Below, one piece after another: positions 42,448 through 52,413 of a DNA stretch of 55,221 bases. The position numbers and the translations under genes are program-made. The DNA is from Hydrococcus rivularis NIES-593 (lineage in GTDB: Bacteria; Cyanobacteriota; Cyanobacteriia; Cyanobacteriales; Microcystaceae), in contig NZ_MRCB01000013.1 of assembly GCF_001904635.1 (NCBI RefSeq), positions 76,305-131,525 on the forward strand, written 5' to 3'. Position 1 is the stretch's first letter. Every line of letters begins with the position of its first letter. Below the pieces are notes generated by a model that searched no databases, was not told the origin of the DNA, and saw nothing but the letters and a program-made list of their open reading frames with translations.

Positions 42448-44922
42448 TCAAACCACAGGTTGGTTCATCTGTCGTCGCACGAGAGCATTTTCTAAAACTT
42501 GCTCGATGCGATCGCACAGGATAAATTCCATCTTTTCCCGTGCGTCTTGCGGCACTTCTGCCAAATCTTTTTCGTTCTGTTTGGGTAAAATGATACGAGT
42601 AATTCCGGCTCGGCGAGCGGCTAACACTTTTTCTCGGACTCCGCCGATGGGTAAAACTTCGCCGCTGAGGTCGATTTCTCCGGTCATAGCAGTATCGGTG
42701 CGAACGGGTTGGTTGGTTAGCAAAGACGCGATCGCAACTACCATCGTCACTCCGGCTGATGGGCCATCTTTGGGAATTGCACCCGCCGGAACGTGGAGAT
42801 GCAAACCGTTGCTCTTGAAGGCGCTAACGTCAATTCCGAGCGCGTCCGCATTAGACCAGATGTAGGAATAAGCCAGTTTAGCCGATTCTTGCATGACTTC
42901 CCCAAGCTGACCCGTTAGGGTCAAATCTTTCCCTTGAGGTAGTAAAACCGCTTCGACAAAGAGGATTTCTCCGCCTTGCACGGTCCAAGCTAAACCCGTC
43001 GCTACCCCCGGTCGGCTGACTTTGCGCTTCTCTTCTCGCCAAAAATGCGGCGGACCGAGCAGTTCTTCGAGTTGTTCGGGATGAACGATAGTCGGCGTGG
43101 TTTCGCCGCTGGCATAGCGGACGGCAACTTTGCGACACAGCGTTCCTAATTGCTGCTCGAGCTTGCGTACCCCGGCTTCGCGGGTGTAAAGTTCGATAAT
43201 TTGACGCAGCGTTTCTGTCGAAAGCTGTACGGCATTCGCTGGCAGTCCTGCCTTTTCGATTTGTCTGGGCAAAAGATATTGCTCGGCGATCGCCAGTTTT
43301 TCCTCTTCAGAATAACCGGACAGTTCGATAATTTCTAGCCGATCGAGCAAGGGTGCAGGCACGCGAGACAAATCGTTAGCCGTACCGATAAAGAGGATTT
43401 GAGACAGGTCGAAGTCCAAATCGAGGTAGAGATCGCGGAAACTGTAGTTTTGTTGCGGGTCGAGAATTTCTAGCAATACCGATGCCGGATCGCCGCGATA
43501 GTCCATCCCGATTTTATCGAGTTCGTCGAGCATGATGACGGGATTTTTGACTCCGGCTCGATGCAATGCCTGTACGATACGACCGGGCATAGCGCCGATG
43601 TAGGTGCGGCGGTGACCGCGCAATTCGGCTTCATCTCGCAACCCGCCGAGACCGATCCGCTCGAAAGGACGACCCAAAGCGCGAGCGATCGACCGACCCA
43701 GACTGGTTTTCCCAGTTCCTGGCGGTCCGACGAAGCAGATTACCGTTCCGACGCTGTAACGCTCGTCGTGTCGTTCTGGCTTTTCCGTCTCTGTGTCCTC
43801 GTTCCGAGCCATTCGTTTGAGCTTGAAGGTGGCTAGGTGTTCGATGATGCGATCTTTGATTTTGGACAGACCGTAGTGGTCGGCATCGAGAACTTCTCTG
43901 GCATTTTGCAAGTCGAGATTGTCTTCAATCGTCTTATTCCACGGCATTTCTAGGAGCCAGTCTAGATAGGTGCGAATGACTCCGCCTTCTGCCGAGGCAC
44001 TGCCGATGCGTTCTAAGCGAGCCAATTCGCGTTTGGCTTGCTTTTCGGCTGGTTCTGGCAAGTTGGCCGTTGCCAGACGCGATCGCAATTCTTCGATCTC
44101 CTGTTTTTCAGAATCGACTTCGCCGAGTTCCTCCTGAATTTTCTTCAGTTGTTGGCGCAGGAAGAATTCTTTCTGCTGCTGGTCGATTTCCTTTTTGGTT
44201 TCGCCGAGGATTTCGCCGCGCAGGCGCAGAACTTCGATTTCTTTTTGCAAGTCTGCTAGCACTTGCCGCAAAAGCAATTCCAGATCGTTTTGCTCTAGCA
44301 AGGTCTGCATTTTGGGGACTTCCTGCTGAAGCAAAATAGCTGTCTGATAGGCTAACTGTGCTGGAGATTCGATATTGAGCAAGACCGTCAGGACTTCTTC
44401 TGGAAAGTTGGGATTGAGGGAGGCTGCTTCTTGCCAGAGGGATTTCAGCGCACTTGTGAGAGCTTGGATTGACTGTTGTTGCGCTCCAGCCGCGATCGCC
44501 GCTTCTACTGTCAGGTTGGGCAAGCGCTCAAATTTAACAATATAAGTCGGCTCCGTCTGCAATAGTTGTTCGATGCGGACTCGCTCTTGACCTTCGATGA
44601 TAAGCTGGATCGGTCCTACGGGCAACCGAAGCATCTTATGGACTACTGCTAAGGTGGCAATTGGGTAGAGTTCTTCCAAGCTCTCAATTTCAGCTTTTTC
44701 TTCCTTTTCTAGCTTTTGAACGGCTTCTGGACGCACGGCAGCAATGATGACTTGTTTTTGCTCCGTCATCATTACCGACTCCGCCACCGATACCGATCGC
44801 GGTCGTCCCGCTACCACTGGCAAAGTCACGCCAGGTAATAGGACAATGTTGCGTAGCGGCAGCAAAAAACCCGTTTCTAATTTTTCTCTCGGTTTAAGCG
44901 CTAGGTGTGGAAGCGGGAACAT
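42448..44922 (-). CDS. lon: ATP-dependent protease Lon
   Basis: An 824-residue LonA-type protease. The N-terminal substrate domain (LPLRNIVLLPGVTLPVVAGRPRSVS) is followed by a long helical region (EILGETKKEIDQQQKEFFLRQQLKKIQEELG) and the AAA+ module with Walker A GPPGTGKT, Walker B VIMLDELDKIG and arginine finger region. The protease domain has the Ser-Lys dyad Ser722 (PKDGPSAGVT) and Lys765, 43 residues apart as in E. coli (679/722). It degrades misfolded and regulatory proteins in the cytoplasm. The upstream spacer contains a three-hairpin element (copy C). Confidence 0.96.
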   Translation of the reverse strand: MFPLPHLALKPREKLETGFLLPLRNIVLLPGVTLPVVAGRPRSVSVAESVMMTEQKQVIIAAVRPEAVQKLEKEEKAEIESLEELYPIATLAVVHKMLRLPVGPIQLIIEGQERVRIEQLLQTEPTYIVKFERLPNLTVEAAIAAGAQQQSIQALTSALKSLWQEAASLNPNFPEEVLTVLLNIESPAQLAYQTAILLQQEVPKMQTLLEQNDLELLLRQVLADLQKEIEVLRLRGEILGETKKEIDQQQKEFFLRQQLKKIQEELGEVDSEKQEIEELRSRLATANLPEPAEKQAKRELARLERIGSASAEGGVIRTYLDWLLEMPWNKTIEDNLDLQNAREVLDADHYGLSKIKDRIIEHLATFKLKRMARNEDTETEKPERHDERYSVGTVICFVGPPGTGKTSLGRSIARALGRPFERIGLGGLRDEAELRGHRRTYIGAMPGRIVQALHRAGVKNPVIMLDELDKIGMDYRGDPASVLLEILDPQQNYSFRDLYLDLDFDLSQILFIGTANDLSRVPAPLLDRLEIIELSGYSEEEKLAIAEQYLLPRQIEKAGLPANAVQLSTETLRQIIELYTREAGVRKLEQQLGTLCRKVAVRYASGETTPTIVHPEQLEELLGPPHFWREEKRKVSRPGVATGLAWTVQGGEILFVEAVLLPQGKDLTLTGQLGEVMQESAKLAYSYIWSNADALGIDVSAFKSNGLHLHVPAGAIPKDGPSAGVTMVVAIASLLTNQPVRTDTAMTGEIDLSGEVLPIGGVREKVLAARRAGITRIILPKQNEKDLAEVPQDAREKMEFILCDRIEQVLENALVRRQMNQPVV

Positions 44923-45125
44923 AATACCTCCTCATCCTGTCGATTCAAGAGTGGTCTTCTTACCTTAATGCTATAAAATCCCTCAGTTGAAGGGGATCGC
45001 TAAACCGTACTCGTTTCTAGTGCATTTTCTTCACTGATTTTTCTATAGGCGATCGTCGCCGCTAAACCTTTGTGCCAGTATTGATGTCATTGTCCCCTCC
45101 CAACATCCGATAAACTTATATCTTG

Positions 45126-45298
45126 TATCTTGCACCTTTGGCATCAACGCCTAGAACTCTAGAACTAGAGTTCTAGGCTCAAAGCTCAACTCGATTAAAA
45201 TCGACTGAAATTCCGATCGGGTCTTCTTGAGAAGACTTTTTTGCTCGGACGGGAAATGAATGACAAGAGCAGTTGTTGATAATAGTGCAAGATCTCAG
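45126..45298. mobile_element. Three-hairpin inverted-end element, copy C
   Basis: Left end TATCTTGCACC, right end AGTGCAAGATCTCAG. The first hairpin is lengthened to 14 bp (GCCTAGAACTCTAG and its exact complement, loop AA, 45149-45178). The second is TCGATT / AATCGA. The third is GTCTTC / GAAGAC around TTGA (45221-45236). Compared with copy B, the third stem gained a C-G pair by paired changes. It lies between lon (upstream of its start) and the 3' end of the next gene on the same strand. Confidence 0.72.
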
Positions 45299-45305
45299 AT
45301 AAAAG

Positions 45306-46310
45306 CTATGCTTCTCGTTTGAGAATCACCATTTTGTTACCAACTACTGGGTTGCGAGCTAGTAGCGTTCCTTGAGAATCGATGATTTCCAATTTGCGAA
45401 AATCTAATTTCCGAGAACGTTCTAGGATAGAATTTGCCAGTTTATCTTGTCTGCCAGGGTTGAGTTGATACCAATCGTCTCCCACAGTTACGAGCAAACG
45501 ACCTGCCAAGAAATTTGCTTCTACCGAACGAACCAATCCTTCTGGATACTGACTGGTAATCGCAGCAACTTGCTCTTGAATCGCTGCAATTAAACTCTGC
45601 TCCGGCGTTAATTCTGGTTCGGGTGGCGGGATGATTTCTACGGGTTCGGGTTTTCCAGGTGCTTTGAGTTCTGGCGGGGTTTTCACCACCTCTGGAGTTT
45701 GGGATGGGGCTTCTGGTGTAGTTTCTGGTGCGGTTTCTGGTGGGGCTTCTCCGATTTTTGCGGACGGTTGAGGCAGCAGCAATACAGAAGTTATCAACAC
45801 GGCTACGATAATTCCTGCGAGAATCCCCGTCAATCCCCAATCTGAGAGCTTCTCTTGTAAGGGTGCTGGCAGCCAAGAACGAATCTTCGCTAAAATGCCA
45901 TCCCACCAGGTTTGCAAGCTGCTAAAACTCGGTAAAATCTTATCTATCCAACTTTCTTCTTCTGATGGTATTGCTTCCTCGATTTCTTGAGAAGCGATCG
46001 CTTCTTGGGCAGGCTTTGTAGGAGCGACTTCTGTGGTTTGGGTGGGGACAGCTTGCGTTGTTTCGGGCGTTGTTACCTCGGTTTTCCCTATCGAAGCCGC
46101 TAATGTCTCGGTACTGGCTAATAGACTTTCTATGGTCGCTTTAGAAGGCAAATTCTCGACCGATTCCGCGCTGAGTTGATTGACAACGCGATCGAGTTGT
46201 TGAATGGTTTTTTGCAACAGTTCGATGATTTCTGCCTGAGAATAGCCATTCTCAGAAGTTTCTGAAGGGGTTGGGGTATTGGGTGTTGACTGTTGCCGTT
46301 CTTGTGACAT
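45306..46310 (-). CDS. Single-pass membrane protein with Pro-rich linker, unknown function
   Basis: 334 residues from the ATG at 46310, chosen because AGGAGGAAAG precedes it; the longer open frame reaching 46529 covers DNA antisense to a methyltransferase remnant and is probably spurious. The N-terminal cytoplasmic part is polar, with a helix EIIELLQKTIQQLDRVVNQLS. One membrane segment lies about residues 155-180 (LAGIIVAVLITSVLLLP). Then a Pro/Glu/Thr linker (PPETAPETTPEAPSQTPE), and a globular end (LIAAIQEQVAAITSQYPEGLVRSVEANFLAGRLLVTVGDDWYQL) from about 245. This C-terminal part recurs in other cyanobacterial proteins; function is unknown. Confidence 0.75.
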   Translation of the reverse strand: MSQERQQSTPNTPTPSETSENGYSQAEIIELLQKTIQQLDRVVNQLSAESVENLPSKATIESLLASTETLAASIGKTEVTTPETTQAVPTQTTEVAPTKPAQEAIASQEIEEAIPSEEESWIDKILPSFSSLQTWWDGILAKIRSWLPAPLQEKLSDWGLTGILAGIIVAVLITSVLLLPQPSAKIGEAPPETAPETTPEAPSQTPEVVKTPPELKAPGKPEPVEIIPPPEPELTPEQSLIAAIQEQVAAITSQYPEGLVRSVEANFLAGRLLVTVGDDWYQLNPGRQDKLANSILERSRKLDFRKLEIIDSQGTLLARNPVVGNKMVILKREA

Positions 46311-46396
46311 TGACTTTCCTCCTAGACAGCCTAGAAGCTGCCGCCCTAGCACCAATCTATCATTTCTCTCAACCTTACCTCGGATAGAGTTGCTAA

Positions 46397-47056
46397 ATCT
46401 TTGCAGATGTATCACTTGCTGGCATCTTTGTCCACAGTATTCGAGTTGCAAAAGCGGGTTATCGCGTTTGCGCGATCGATATCTCAAAAACGATGCTCGA
46501 ACAAGCGAGGTGCCGCGTAAGAGTTGCAAATGTTAGCGATCGCGTAGAATTCCATCAAAAGGATTTGACGCAACTCGACTTCCCAGATAGCTCGTTTCGC
46601 TATGCTTTTTCTTGGGGAGTCATCATCCACATTCGAGAAGCTGAAAAAGCTCTTGACGAGCTGGTCCGTATCGTTGAGCCAGGAGGTAAGCTAGCACTAT
46701 ACTTAACGAACAAGACAGCAGCAGACCACAAAATTGAATCTTTGATGCGTTTTGTACGGCGAAAACCATTGACAGACTTTCACAGTCTCCCCTTTGGCGA
46801 CGGTATTTGGTACGACATGAACAACCATAAGCTTTGGCTGTGGAGATTTGACGCTCAAACAATCGTCAACTATCTCGCAGATAAGGGATTGGTTTTAAAA
46901 CATCGTCGCATAGGGGAACTATCAGAAATTCAGCGACGCTTACAAGGTCTTCCCCGACACCTACTTTTGCGATTGAATAACTTAGCTTATAGCTTAAACA
47001 TTCCTCCATACATAGCTGCAACTTCGCTGTTCGTCTTCGAGAAAAAACGTCGGTAA
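46397..47056 (+). pseudogene. SAM-dependent methyltransferase, 5'-truncated
   Basis: From the in-frame TAA at 46394-46396 the frame is open to 47056 (about 219 codons). The downstream part is a normal class I methyltransferase: AKAGYRVCAIDIS, FHQKDLTQLDFPDSSF, SWGVIIHIREAEKALDELVRIVEPGGKLALYL, then a C-terminal half ending FVFEKKRR. The SAM motif expected as DVGCGTGxF reads DVSLAGIF, and everything before it is missing. The first ATG (46493) is beyond this motif, so a product from it would lack the SAM-binding loop. I infer a decayed gene. It lies antisense to the 5' side of the neighbouring membrane protein gene. Confidence 0.65.
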
Positions 47057-47440
47057 AGCAGTAGCAAGCATTAAAACTCATATAACTTGGCAAAGAGAGC
47101 CAATTTTAAAGTTCCTCTCCCAAGTTTGGGAGAGGCATTTAGGGTGAAGGCAAAGATTGCTGCCAGAAGTTTAATGACAATGGCGCAAAATCTTCGTCTT
47201 TCAAGCTAGCGGAGAGCTTAAAATGAAGATCGGGATTTTTGTGGGTTTCTTGGAAAAACCGTCTATAAAGTTAAGAGGTAATACCAATTTTCAGGTTTTC
47301 GCGATCGACATTCTTCTCCCCTCTCCCAAATAGGGAGAGGGGTTGGGGGTGAGGGCGATCGACTATCTGTGTCATTAATGTAATGAAAAATGGTACAAGA
47401 CCTATCTTTATAATGTCGCTTCAGTTATTGATGTAACTTT
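47057..47440. other. Repeat-rich spacer upstream of the sensor kinase operon
   Basis: Contains a perfect 10-bp hairpin, CCTCTCCCAA / TTGGGAGAGG around GT (47114-47135), without a T-run, and then the dispersed 60-base repeat at 47281-47340. The last 90 bases before the kinase ATG, AT-rich near 47400-47435, must contain the operon promoter; no consensus promoter is obvious. No gene is seen. Confidence 0.5.
47281..47340. repeat. Dispersed intergenic repeat, copy 2
   Basis: Matches the reverse complement of window bases 1-60 at about 58 of 60 positions, so the two copies are inverted with respect to each other. It includes the CTCTCCC / GGGAGAG hairpin. Similar C/G-rich fragments occur at 10271-10305. 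Confidence 0.8.
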
Positions 47441-50400
47441 ATGGAACGATTGCTCGATCGCCTTGCTCTAGAGCAAGTCATTGAACGTTCTCCGCTGACG
47501 ATTTCGCCAGATATTTCCGTCGTCGATGCGATCGCCTTGCTTGCTCGAACTCAAGCCAGTTGCATCCCGGTAGTAGAAGACTCTAAATTAGTTGGGGTAT
47601 TTTCGCCCAAGGATGTGGTTCGCCTCGTCGCTTCTGGAGAGGACTTATCTGGAGTTAGAATCGATCGAGTAATAGAGCAGCCAGTCATAGCGCTAAAACT
47701 ATCCGACTCCGATAATCTCTCTACAGCTTTGTCCCTGCTGCACCAGCAGGGGACTTGCTCTTTACCCGTATTAGACGAAAGAGAGTGCTTTGTAGGACTG
47801 GTGAGTGCCTGCCAACTCTGGGGAATGCTCAGGCAAAAAATAGAGAGGCAGGTAGACGAAGGAACCGACGAGCTTGCCTGGACTAATGCGCTATTGCAAA
47901 AGCGCGAACGACAATTGAAACTTGCCTTGCAAGCTGCTCAACTCGGTTCCTGGGAACTGGATTTAAAAACGGGAGAGCTATCGTCATCGAGCCAATGCAA
48001 AGCCAACTTTGGATTGCCTCCTGAAGCTGACTTGTCCTACGCCAGACTATTTGAACTCATCCATCCCGACGATCGCGATCGCGTGCGAGAATCTCTCAGG
48101 AGGGCGATCGAGCAACAGACAGATTATGAGGCAGAATACCGCAATATCTGGCTCGATGGCAGCATTCATTGGGTCTTAGCCAGAGGTCGCGGCACTTGCG
48201 AAACCGACGGCACTCCGACTTCTATGCTTGGCGTTACCCTCGACATTACGGAACGCAAGCAAACCGAAGAAGCACTGCGCCAAAGTGAGGCTCGGTTGCA
48301 GAAGTTAGCCGCCAACCTACCAGGAGTCATTTATACATTTGTCATCTATCCCGACGGCTCGATGAAATTTGAGTACATTAGCGAAGCGTGCCGGGAAATT
48401 CAAGAAATAGAGCCAGAGGAAGTTCTCAGAAACGCTGCTATTTTGTACGAACAAATTCATCCCGAAGACTTGCAAAAAGTTCTCGCAGCCAATGCCATGA
48501 GCGCCCAAACCTTAGAACCGTTTGCCTGCGAATGGCGCATCATCACTAAATCGGGAAAACTCAAGTGGGTGCGAGCTATTTCTCGACCGGAACGCCGCGA
48601 CAACGGAGAGACAGTTTGGTACGGTACGCTATTAGATATCAGCGATCGCAAGCTAGTCGAGGAACAGTTGCGCCAGAGCGAAGCACGTTTTCAAATACTA
48701 GCTCGCGCTACCAACGATGCCGTCTGGGACTGGAATTTACTAACCGATGAAATCTGGTGGAACGAAGCCGTACAAACGCTCTTTGGTTATTCAAAAGAGC
48801 AAGTCGGCACCGAGGTGAGTTGGCGATACGAAAATATACATCCAGAAGATAGAGAGAGAATCGTTGCTGAAATTCATAACATCATCGATCGCGATCGACA
48901 GTACTGGTCGAACGAATATCGCTTCCGACGCGCCGACGGCTCTTATGCCGACATCTTCGATCGCGGCTATATCGTGCGCGACAATACGGGCAAACCAGTC
49001 CGCATGCTCGGCGCGATGATGGACATCAGCGATCGCAAACGAGCTGAAGAAGCGCTTCGGCAAAGCGAAGCCACTCTCCACAGCTTCTTTGACAGCGCCC
49101 CCACGATGATGGGAATTGTCGAACTGCGAGATAACGACATCGTGCATCTCGTCGATAACGCAGTGACGGCGCAATTGTTTGGCAGAACGCCCGCAGCCAT
49201 GCAAAATCAGTTAGACAGCCAACTAGGCATACCGCAAGAACACATCAGCCTGTGGCTCGATCGCTACCGCGAAGCCAAACGCACTGGAATCCCCGTTCGC
49301 TTCGAGTACTTTCACCCCGTTCCTGGCGGAGTTAAATGGCTATCTGCTATCGTTTCTGCCATTGCAGGCGGTTCTGAAAGCCATCCGAGATTTGCCTATA
49401 TTGCCGAGGACATTACCGAACGCAAAAGGGCAGAAGCAGCCCTGCGAGAGAGCGAAAAGTGCTTTTACAATGCCTTTGAATATGCCGCCATCGGCATGGC
49501 ACTGGTAGCGCTCGACGGTCGCTGGCTCAAAGTGAACCGTGCCTTGTGCGAAATTGTCGGTTACTCGCAAGAGGAATTACTCGCTACTAGCTTTCAGGCG
49601 ATTACCCATCCAGAGGATTTAGAAAGCAGCATCGCTTACATGCGGCAACTTCTGGCAGGCGAGATTAACACCTACCAGATCGAGAAGCGTTACCTTCATC
49701 GACAAGGGCATACTGTTTGGGTTTTGTTAAGCGTGTCCGTCGTGAGGGACGATCGCGGTCAACCTTTATACTTCATCGCGCAGATTCAAGATATCACGGC
49801 TCGCAAGCAAGCAGAAGCCTCGCTTCGGGAGAGCGAAGAACGCTGGCAGTTAGCTATCCGCGGCACTAACGACGGCATTTGGGACTGGAACGTTAAAACC
49901 AATGAAGTCTTTTTTTCGCCTCGCTGGAAGGAAATGCTGGGATACGAAGACGGAGAAATTGCCAACCATCTCGATGAATGGTTAAAACGAGTCCATCCCG
50001 ACGATCTCGGTTGGGTAACTCAAGCTCTTGAAGATCACTTCAATAAGAAAACCCCTTTTTATATCACCGAACATCGCGTCCGGTGCAAAGATGGGACTTA
50101 TAAATGGATTCTCGATCGCGCTCAAGCGTTGTGGGACGAACGAGGTAATGTTGCTCGCATGGCAGGATCTCATACCGATATCACCGAGCGCAAGCAAAGA
50201 GAAGAACTTTTAGAAAACATCGCCCGTGGGATTTCCGCAGAAATTGGCGAAGCCTTCTTCCAGTCATTAGTTAAATATCTCAGCAAAGCCTTAAAGGTTG
50301 AATATGCTTTCATCAGCGAAATCGTCGATCCAGAAAGCAATCTCGCTAGAACGGTTGCAGGCTACGGCGACGGTCGCGCGATCGAGAATTTTGAGTACGA

Positions 50401-51943
50401 TCTGACTAATAATCCCTGTGGAGATGTTATCGGCAAACAGATCTGCGTCTACCCTCAGAACTTGCAGCAGCAATTTCCCCACAACGACATCCTTCAACAA
50501 ATAGGAGCCGAAAGTTATTTAGGCGTTCCTTTATTTGACTCGTCCGGTCGGACTTTAGGTGGAATCTCCATCCTCAGTCGTCAGCCACTGCGCGACGCTC
50601 GATTGATGGAAGAAACGCTGAAAATCTTTGCCGTTCGTGCCGGGTTGGAACTAGAACGCAGACAGGCAGAAGCCGAATTGGTACGCCAAAATCAACGCTC
50701 TCACCTTTTTTCTGAAATTACGCTAAAAATTCGCCAATCCCTGCAACCCGAAGAAATTCTCCAAACCGCAGTTACCGAAGTACAAAAACTGTTGAGTGCC
50801 GATCGCGTTTTGGTTTTTCGGCTGTGGGACGACGGTTCGGGAACGGTCGTGCAAGAAGCCGTCTTGCCAGATTTCTCCGAGATTCTAGGACAACAAATTT
50901 ACGATCCCTGCTTTAGTCGAGATTATCAACAGAAGTATCGTCAGGGAAGGGTAAGCGCGATCGCAGACATTAGAAATGCTGGCATTGAGTCCTGCCACGT
51001 CGAGTTGCTCGAACGATTTGGCGTGAAGGCTAACCTAGTGGTACCGATTCTTCAGCGGGAAAAGTGCTGGGGCTTGCTCATTGCCCACCAATGCGATCGT
51101 CCCCGACAGTGGAGCCGTTTTGAGATCGAGTTGTTACAGTTGTTGGCCAACCAAATTGGCATTGCCCTCGCTCAGGCGCAACTGTTAGAGGGAGAAGTGC
51201 GCCAGCGTCAGGAATTGGCTCGCTCCAATGCCGAATTGCAACAGTTTGCCTACGTGGCTTCCCACGACCTCCAAGAACCCCTGCGGATGGTAACGAGCTA
51301 TTTGCAACTTTTGGCAAAACGATACCAAGGCAAGCTTGATGCTAGAGCCGACGAGTTCATTGCCTATGCCGTGGACGGGTCGAACCGAATGAAAACCCTG
51401 ATCGATGACTTGTTGAGCTATTCTCGCGTCAGCACTCGCGCTCAACCTTTTGAACTCGTGGATTGCAATGTTATTTTGGAGATGGCGATCGCCAATCTCC
51501 AAGTTACTATTAACGAGACTGGCACAGCCATTACCCGCGCTCCCTTACCCCAAGTTATGGCCGATGCGACTCAACTGATGCAGTTATTTCAAAACCTCCT
51601 TAGCAACGCCATCAAATTCCGAACCGAAGGCGTTCCCCCACAAATTCACATCGGAGCAGTTAGAAGGCAGGAAGCAGCATCTTCCCCCGCTTCTTCTTCC
51701 CAAGAATGGCTGTTCTGGGTACGCGATAATGGAATAGGCATCGAGCAACAGTATGCCGATCGCATCTTTGCTATCTTCCAGCGCTTGCACGGTCGAGGCA
51801 AGTATCCGGGAACGGGGATCGGACTGGCAATTTGCACAAAGATCGTCGAGCGGCACGGCGGACGCATTTGGGTAGAGTCAGAATTTGGCAAGGGGGCGAC
51901 TTTTTACTTCACTATTCCAGAGCGAACAGGTAATCTATCGTGA
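47441..51943 (+). CDS. CBS-PAS-GAF hybrid sensor histidine kinase with a DXCF cyanobacteriochrome-type GAF domain
   Basis: A 1500-residue soluble kinase. Domains in order: two CBS units (about 1-130), six PAS domains (about 158-923, each ending DITERK, DISDRK or a close variant), GAF1 (about 923-1072), GAF2 (about 1085-1246), HisKA with His1275 (SHDLQEPLR), and HATPase ([23 protein letters not shown]). GAF2 carries DPCF at 1155-1158 and Cys1185-His1186, 28 residues after Cys1157, within [21 protein letters not shown]. This is the bilin-binding signature of DXCF cyanobacteriochromes, so a light input (blue/green type) is inferred. It overlaps the next gene by 4 bases. Confidence 0.93.
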   Translation: MERLLDRLALEQVIERSPLTISPDISVVDAIALLARTQASCIPVVEDSKLVGVFSPKDVVRLVASGEDLSGVRIDRVIEQPVIALKLSDSDNLSTALSLLHQQGTCSLPVLDERECFVGLVSACQLWGMLRQKIERQVDEGTDELAWTNALLQKRERQLKLALQAAQLGSWELDLKTGELSSSSQCKANFGLPPEADLSYARLFELIHPDDRDRVRESLRRAIEQQTDYEAEYRNIWLDGSIHWVLARGRGTCETDGTPTSMLGVTLDITERKQTEEALRQSEARLQKLAANLPGVIYTFVIYPDGSMKFEYISEACREIQEIEPEEVLRNAAILYEQIHPEDLQKVLAANAMSAQTLEPFACEWRIITKSGKLKWVRAISRPERRDNGETVWYGTLLDISDRKLVEEQLRQSEARFQILARATNDAVWDWNLLTDEIWWNEAVQTLFGYSKEQVGTEVSWRYENIHPEDRERIVAEIHNIIDRDRQYWSNEYRFRRADGSYADIFDRGYIVRDNTGKPVRMLGAMMDISDRKRAEEALRQSEATLHSFFDSAPTMMGIVELRDNDIVHLVDNAVTAQLFGRTPAAMQNQLDSQLGIPQEHISLWLDRYREAKRTGIPVRFEYFHPVPGGVKWLSAIVSAIAGGSESHPRFAYIAEDITERKRAEAALRESEKCFYNAFEYAAIGMALVALDGRWLKVNRALCEIVGYSQEELLATSFQAITHPEDLESSIAYMRQLLAGEINTYQIEKRYLHRQGHTVWVLLSVSVVRDDRGQPLYFIAQIQDITARKQAEASLRESEERWQLAIRGTNDGIWDWNVKTNEVFFSPRWKEMLGYEDGEIANHLDEWLKRVHPDDLGWVTQALEDHFNKKTPFYITEHRVRCKDGTYKWILDRAQALWDERGNVARMAGSHTDITERKQREELLENIARGISAEIGEAFFQSLVKYLSKALKVEYAFISEIVDPESNLARTVAGYGDGRAIENFEYDLTNNPCGDVIGKQICVYPQNLQQQFPHNDILQQIGAESYLGVPLFDSSGRTLGGISILSRQPLRDARLMEETLKIFAVRAGLELERRQAEAELVRQNQRSHLFSEITLKIRQSLQPEEILQTAVTEVQKLLSADRVLVFRLWDDGSGTVVQEAVLPDFSEILGQQIYDPCFSRDYQQKYRQGRVSAIADIRNAGIESCHVELLERFGVKANLVVPILQREKCWGLLIAHQCDRPRQWSRFEIELLQLLANQIGIALAQAQLLEGEVRQRQELARSNAELQQFAYVASHDLQEPLRMVTSYLQLLAKRYQGKLDARADEFIAYAVDGSNRMKTLIDDLLSYSRVSTRAQPFELVDCNVILEMAIANLQVTINETGTAITRAPLPQVMADATQLMQLFQNLLSNAIKFRTEGVPPQIHIGAVRRQEAASSPASSSQEWLFWVRDNGIGIEQQYADRIFAIFQRLHGRGKYPGTGIGLAICTKIVERHGGRIWVESEFGKGATFYFTIPERTGNLS

Positions 51944-52386
51944 GCGAGCGAGACTTTAATAAACCAATCGAGATCTTGCTAATAGAGGACAATCCTGGCG
52001 ATATCGAGCTAACTAAGATTGCCCTGGAAGATAATAAAATGACCATCAATCTCAGCGTGGTAGAAGATGGCGTAGAGGCACTAAAGTTCTTAAAAAAAGA
52101 GGGGAAATACGCTAATGCACCTCACCCAGACCTAATCTTACTCGATCTCAACCTGCCTAAAAAAGATGGTCGCGAGGTGCTCGCAGAAATGAAAGCCGAT
52201 CCAATCCTCAAACGCATTCCGGTCGTAATTCTCACGACTTCCCAAGCCGAAGAAGATGTCCTGAGAGCCTACAATCTTTGTGCCAACTGCTACATTACCA
52301 AACCCGTTGACTTCGATCGGTTTGTTAAAATCGTGCGCTCTATCGAAAATTTTTGGTTTACTATCGTCAAATTACCGCCAGAGTAG
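51940..52386 (+). CDS. Response regulator, Rcp1-like single receiver
   Basis: A 148-residue CheY-fold protein without output domain. Phosphoacceptor Asp69 ([13 protein letters not shown]), acidic pair ED in [14 protein letters not shown], Thr in [10 protein letters not shown] and Lys in [11 protein letters not shown] are all present. The EDNPGD start and [12 protein letters not shown] end match Rcp1, the partner of phytochrome Cph1. The GTG start overlaps the kinase stop (GTGA), indicating translational coupling. It should be phosphorylated by the upstream kinase and/or relay to the downstream hybrid kinase. Confidence 0.95.
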   Translation: MSERDFNKPIEILLIEDNPGDIELTKIALEDNKMTINLSVVEDGVEALKFLKKEGKYANAPHPDLILLDLNLPKKDGREVLAEMKADPILKRIPVVILTTSQAEEDVLRAYNLCANCYITKPVDFDRFVKIVRSIENFWFTIVKLPPE

Positions 52387-52413
52387 CAACCAGTTATCGG
52401 TAACTAAGGACCA

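Noticed and set aside
46311-46529. N-terminal extension of the membrane protein gene at 45306-46310
   Set aside because: The extension is Arg/Cys-rich, unlike the rest, is antisense to the methyltransferase remnant, and a strong AGGAGG site marks the internal ATG.
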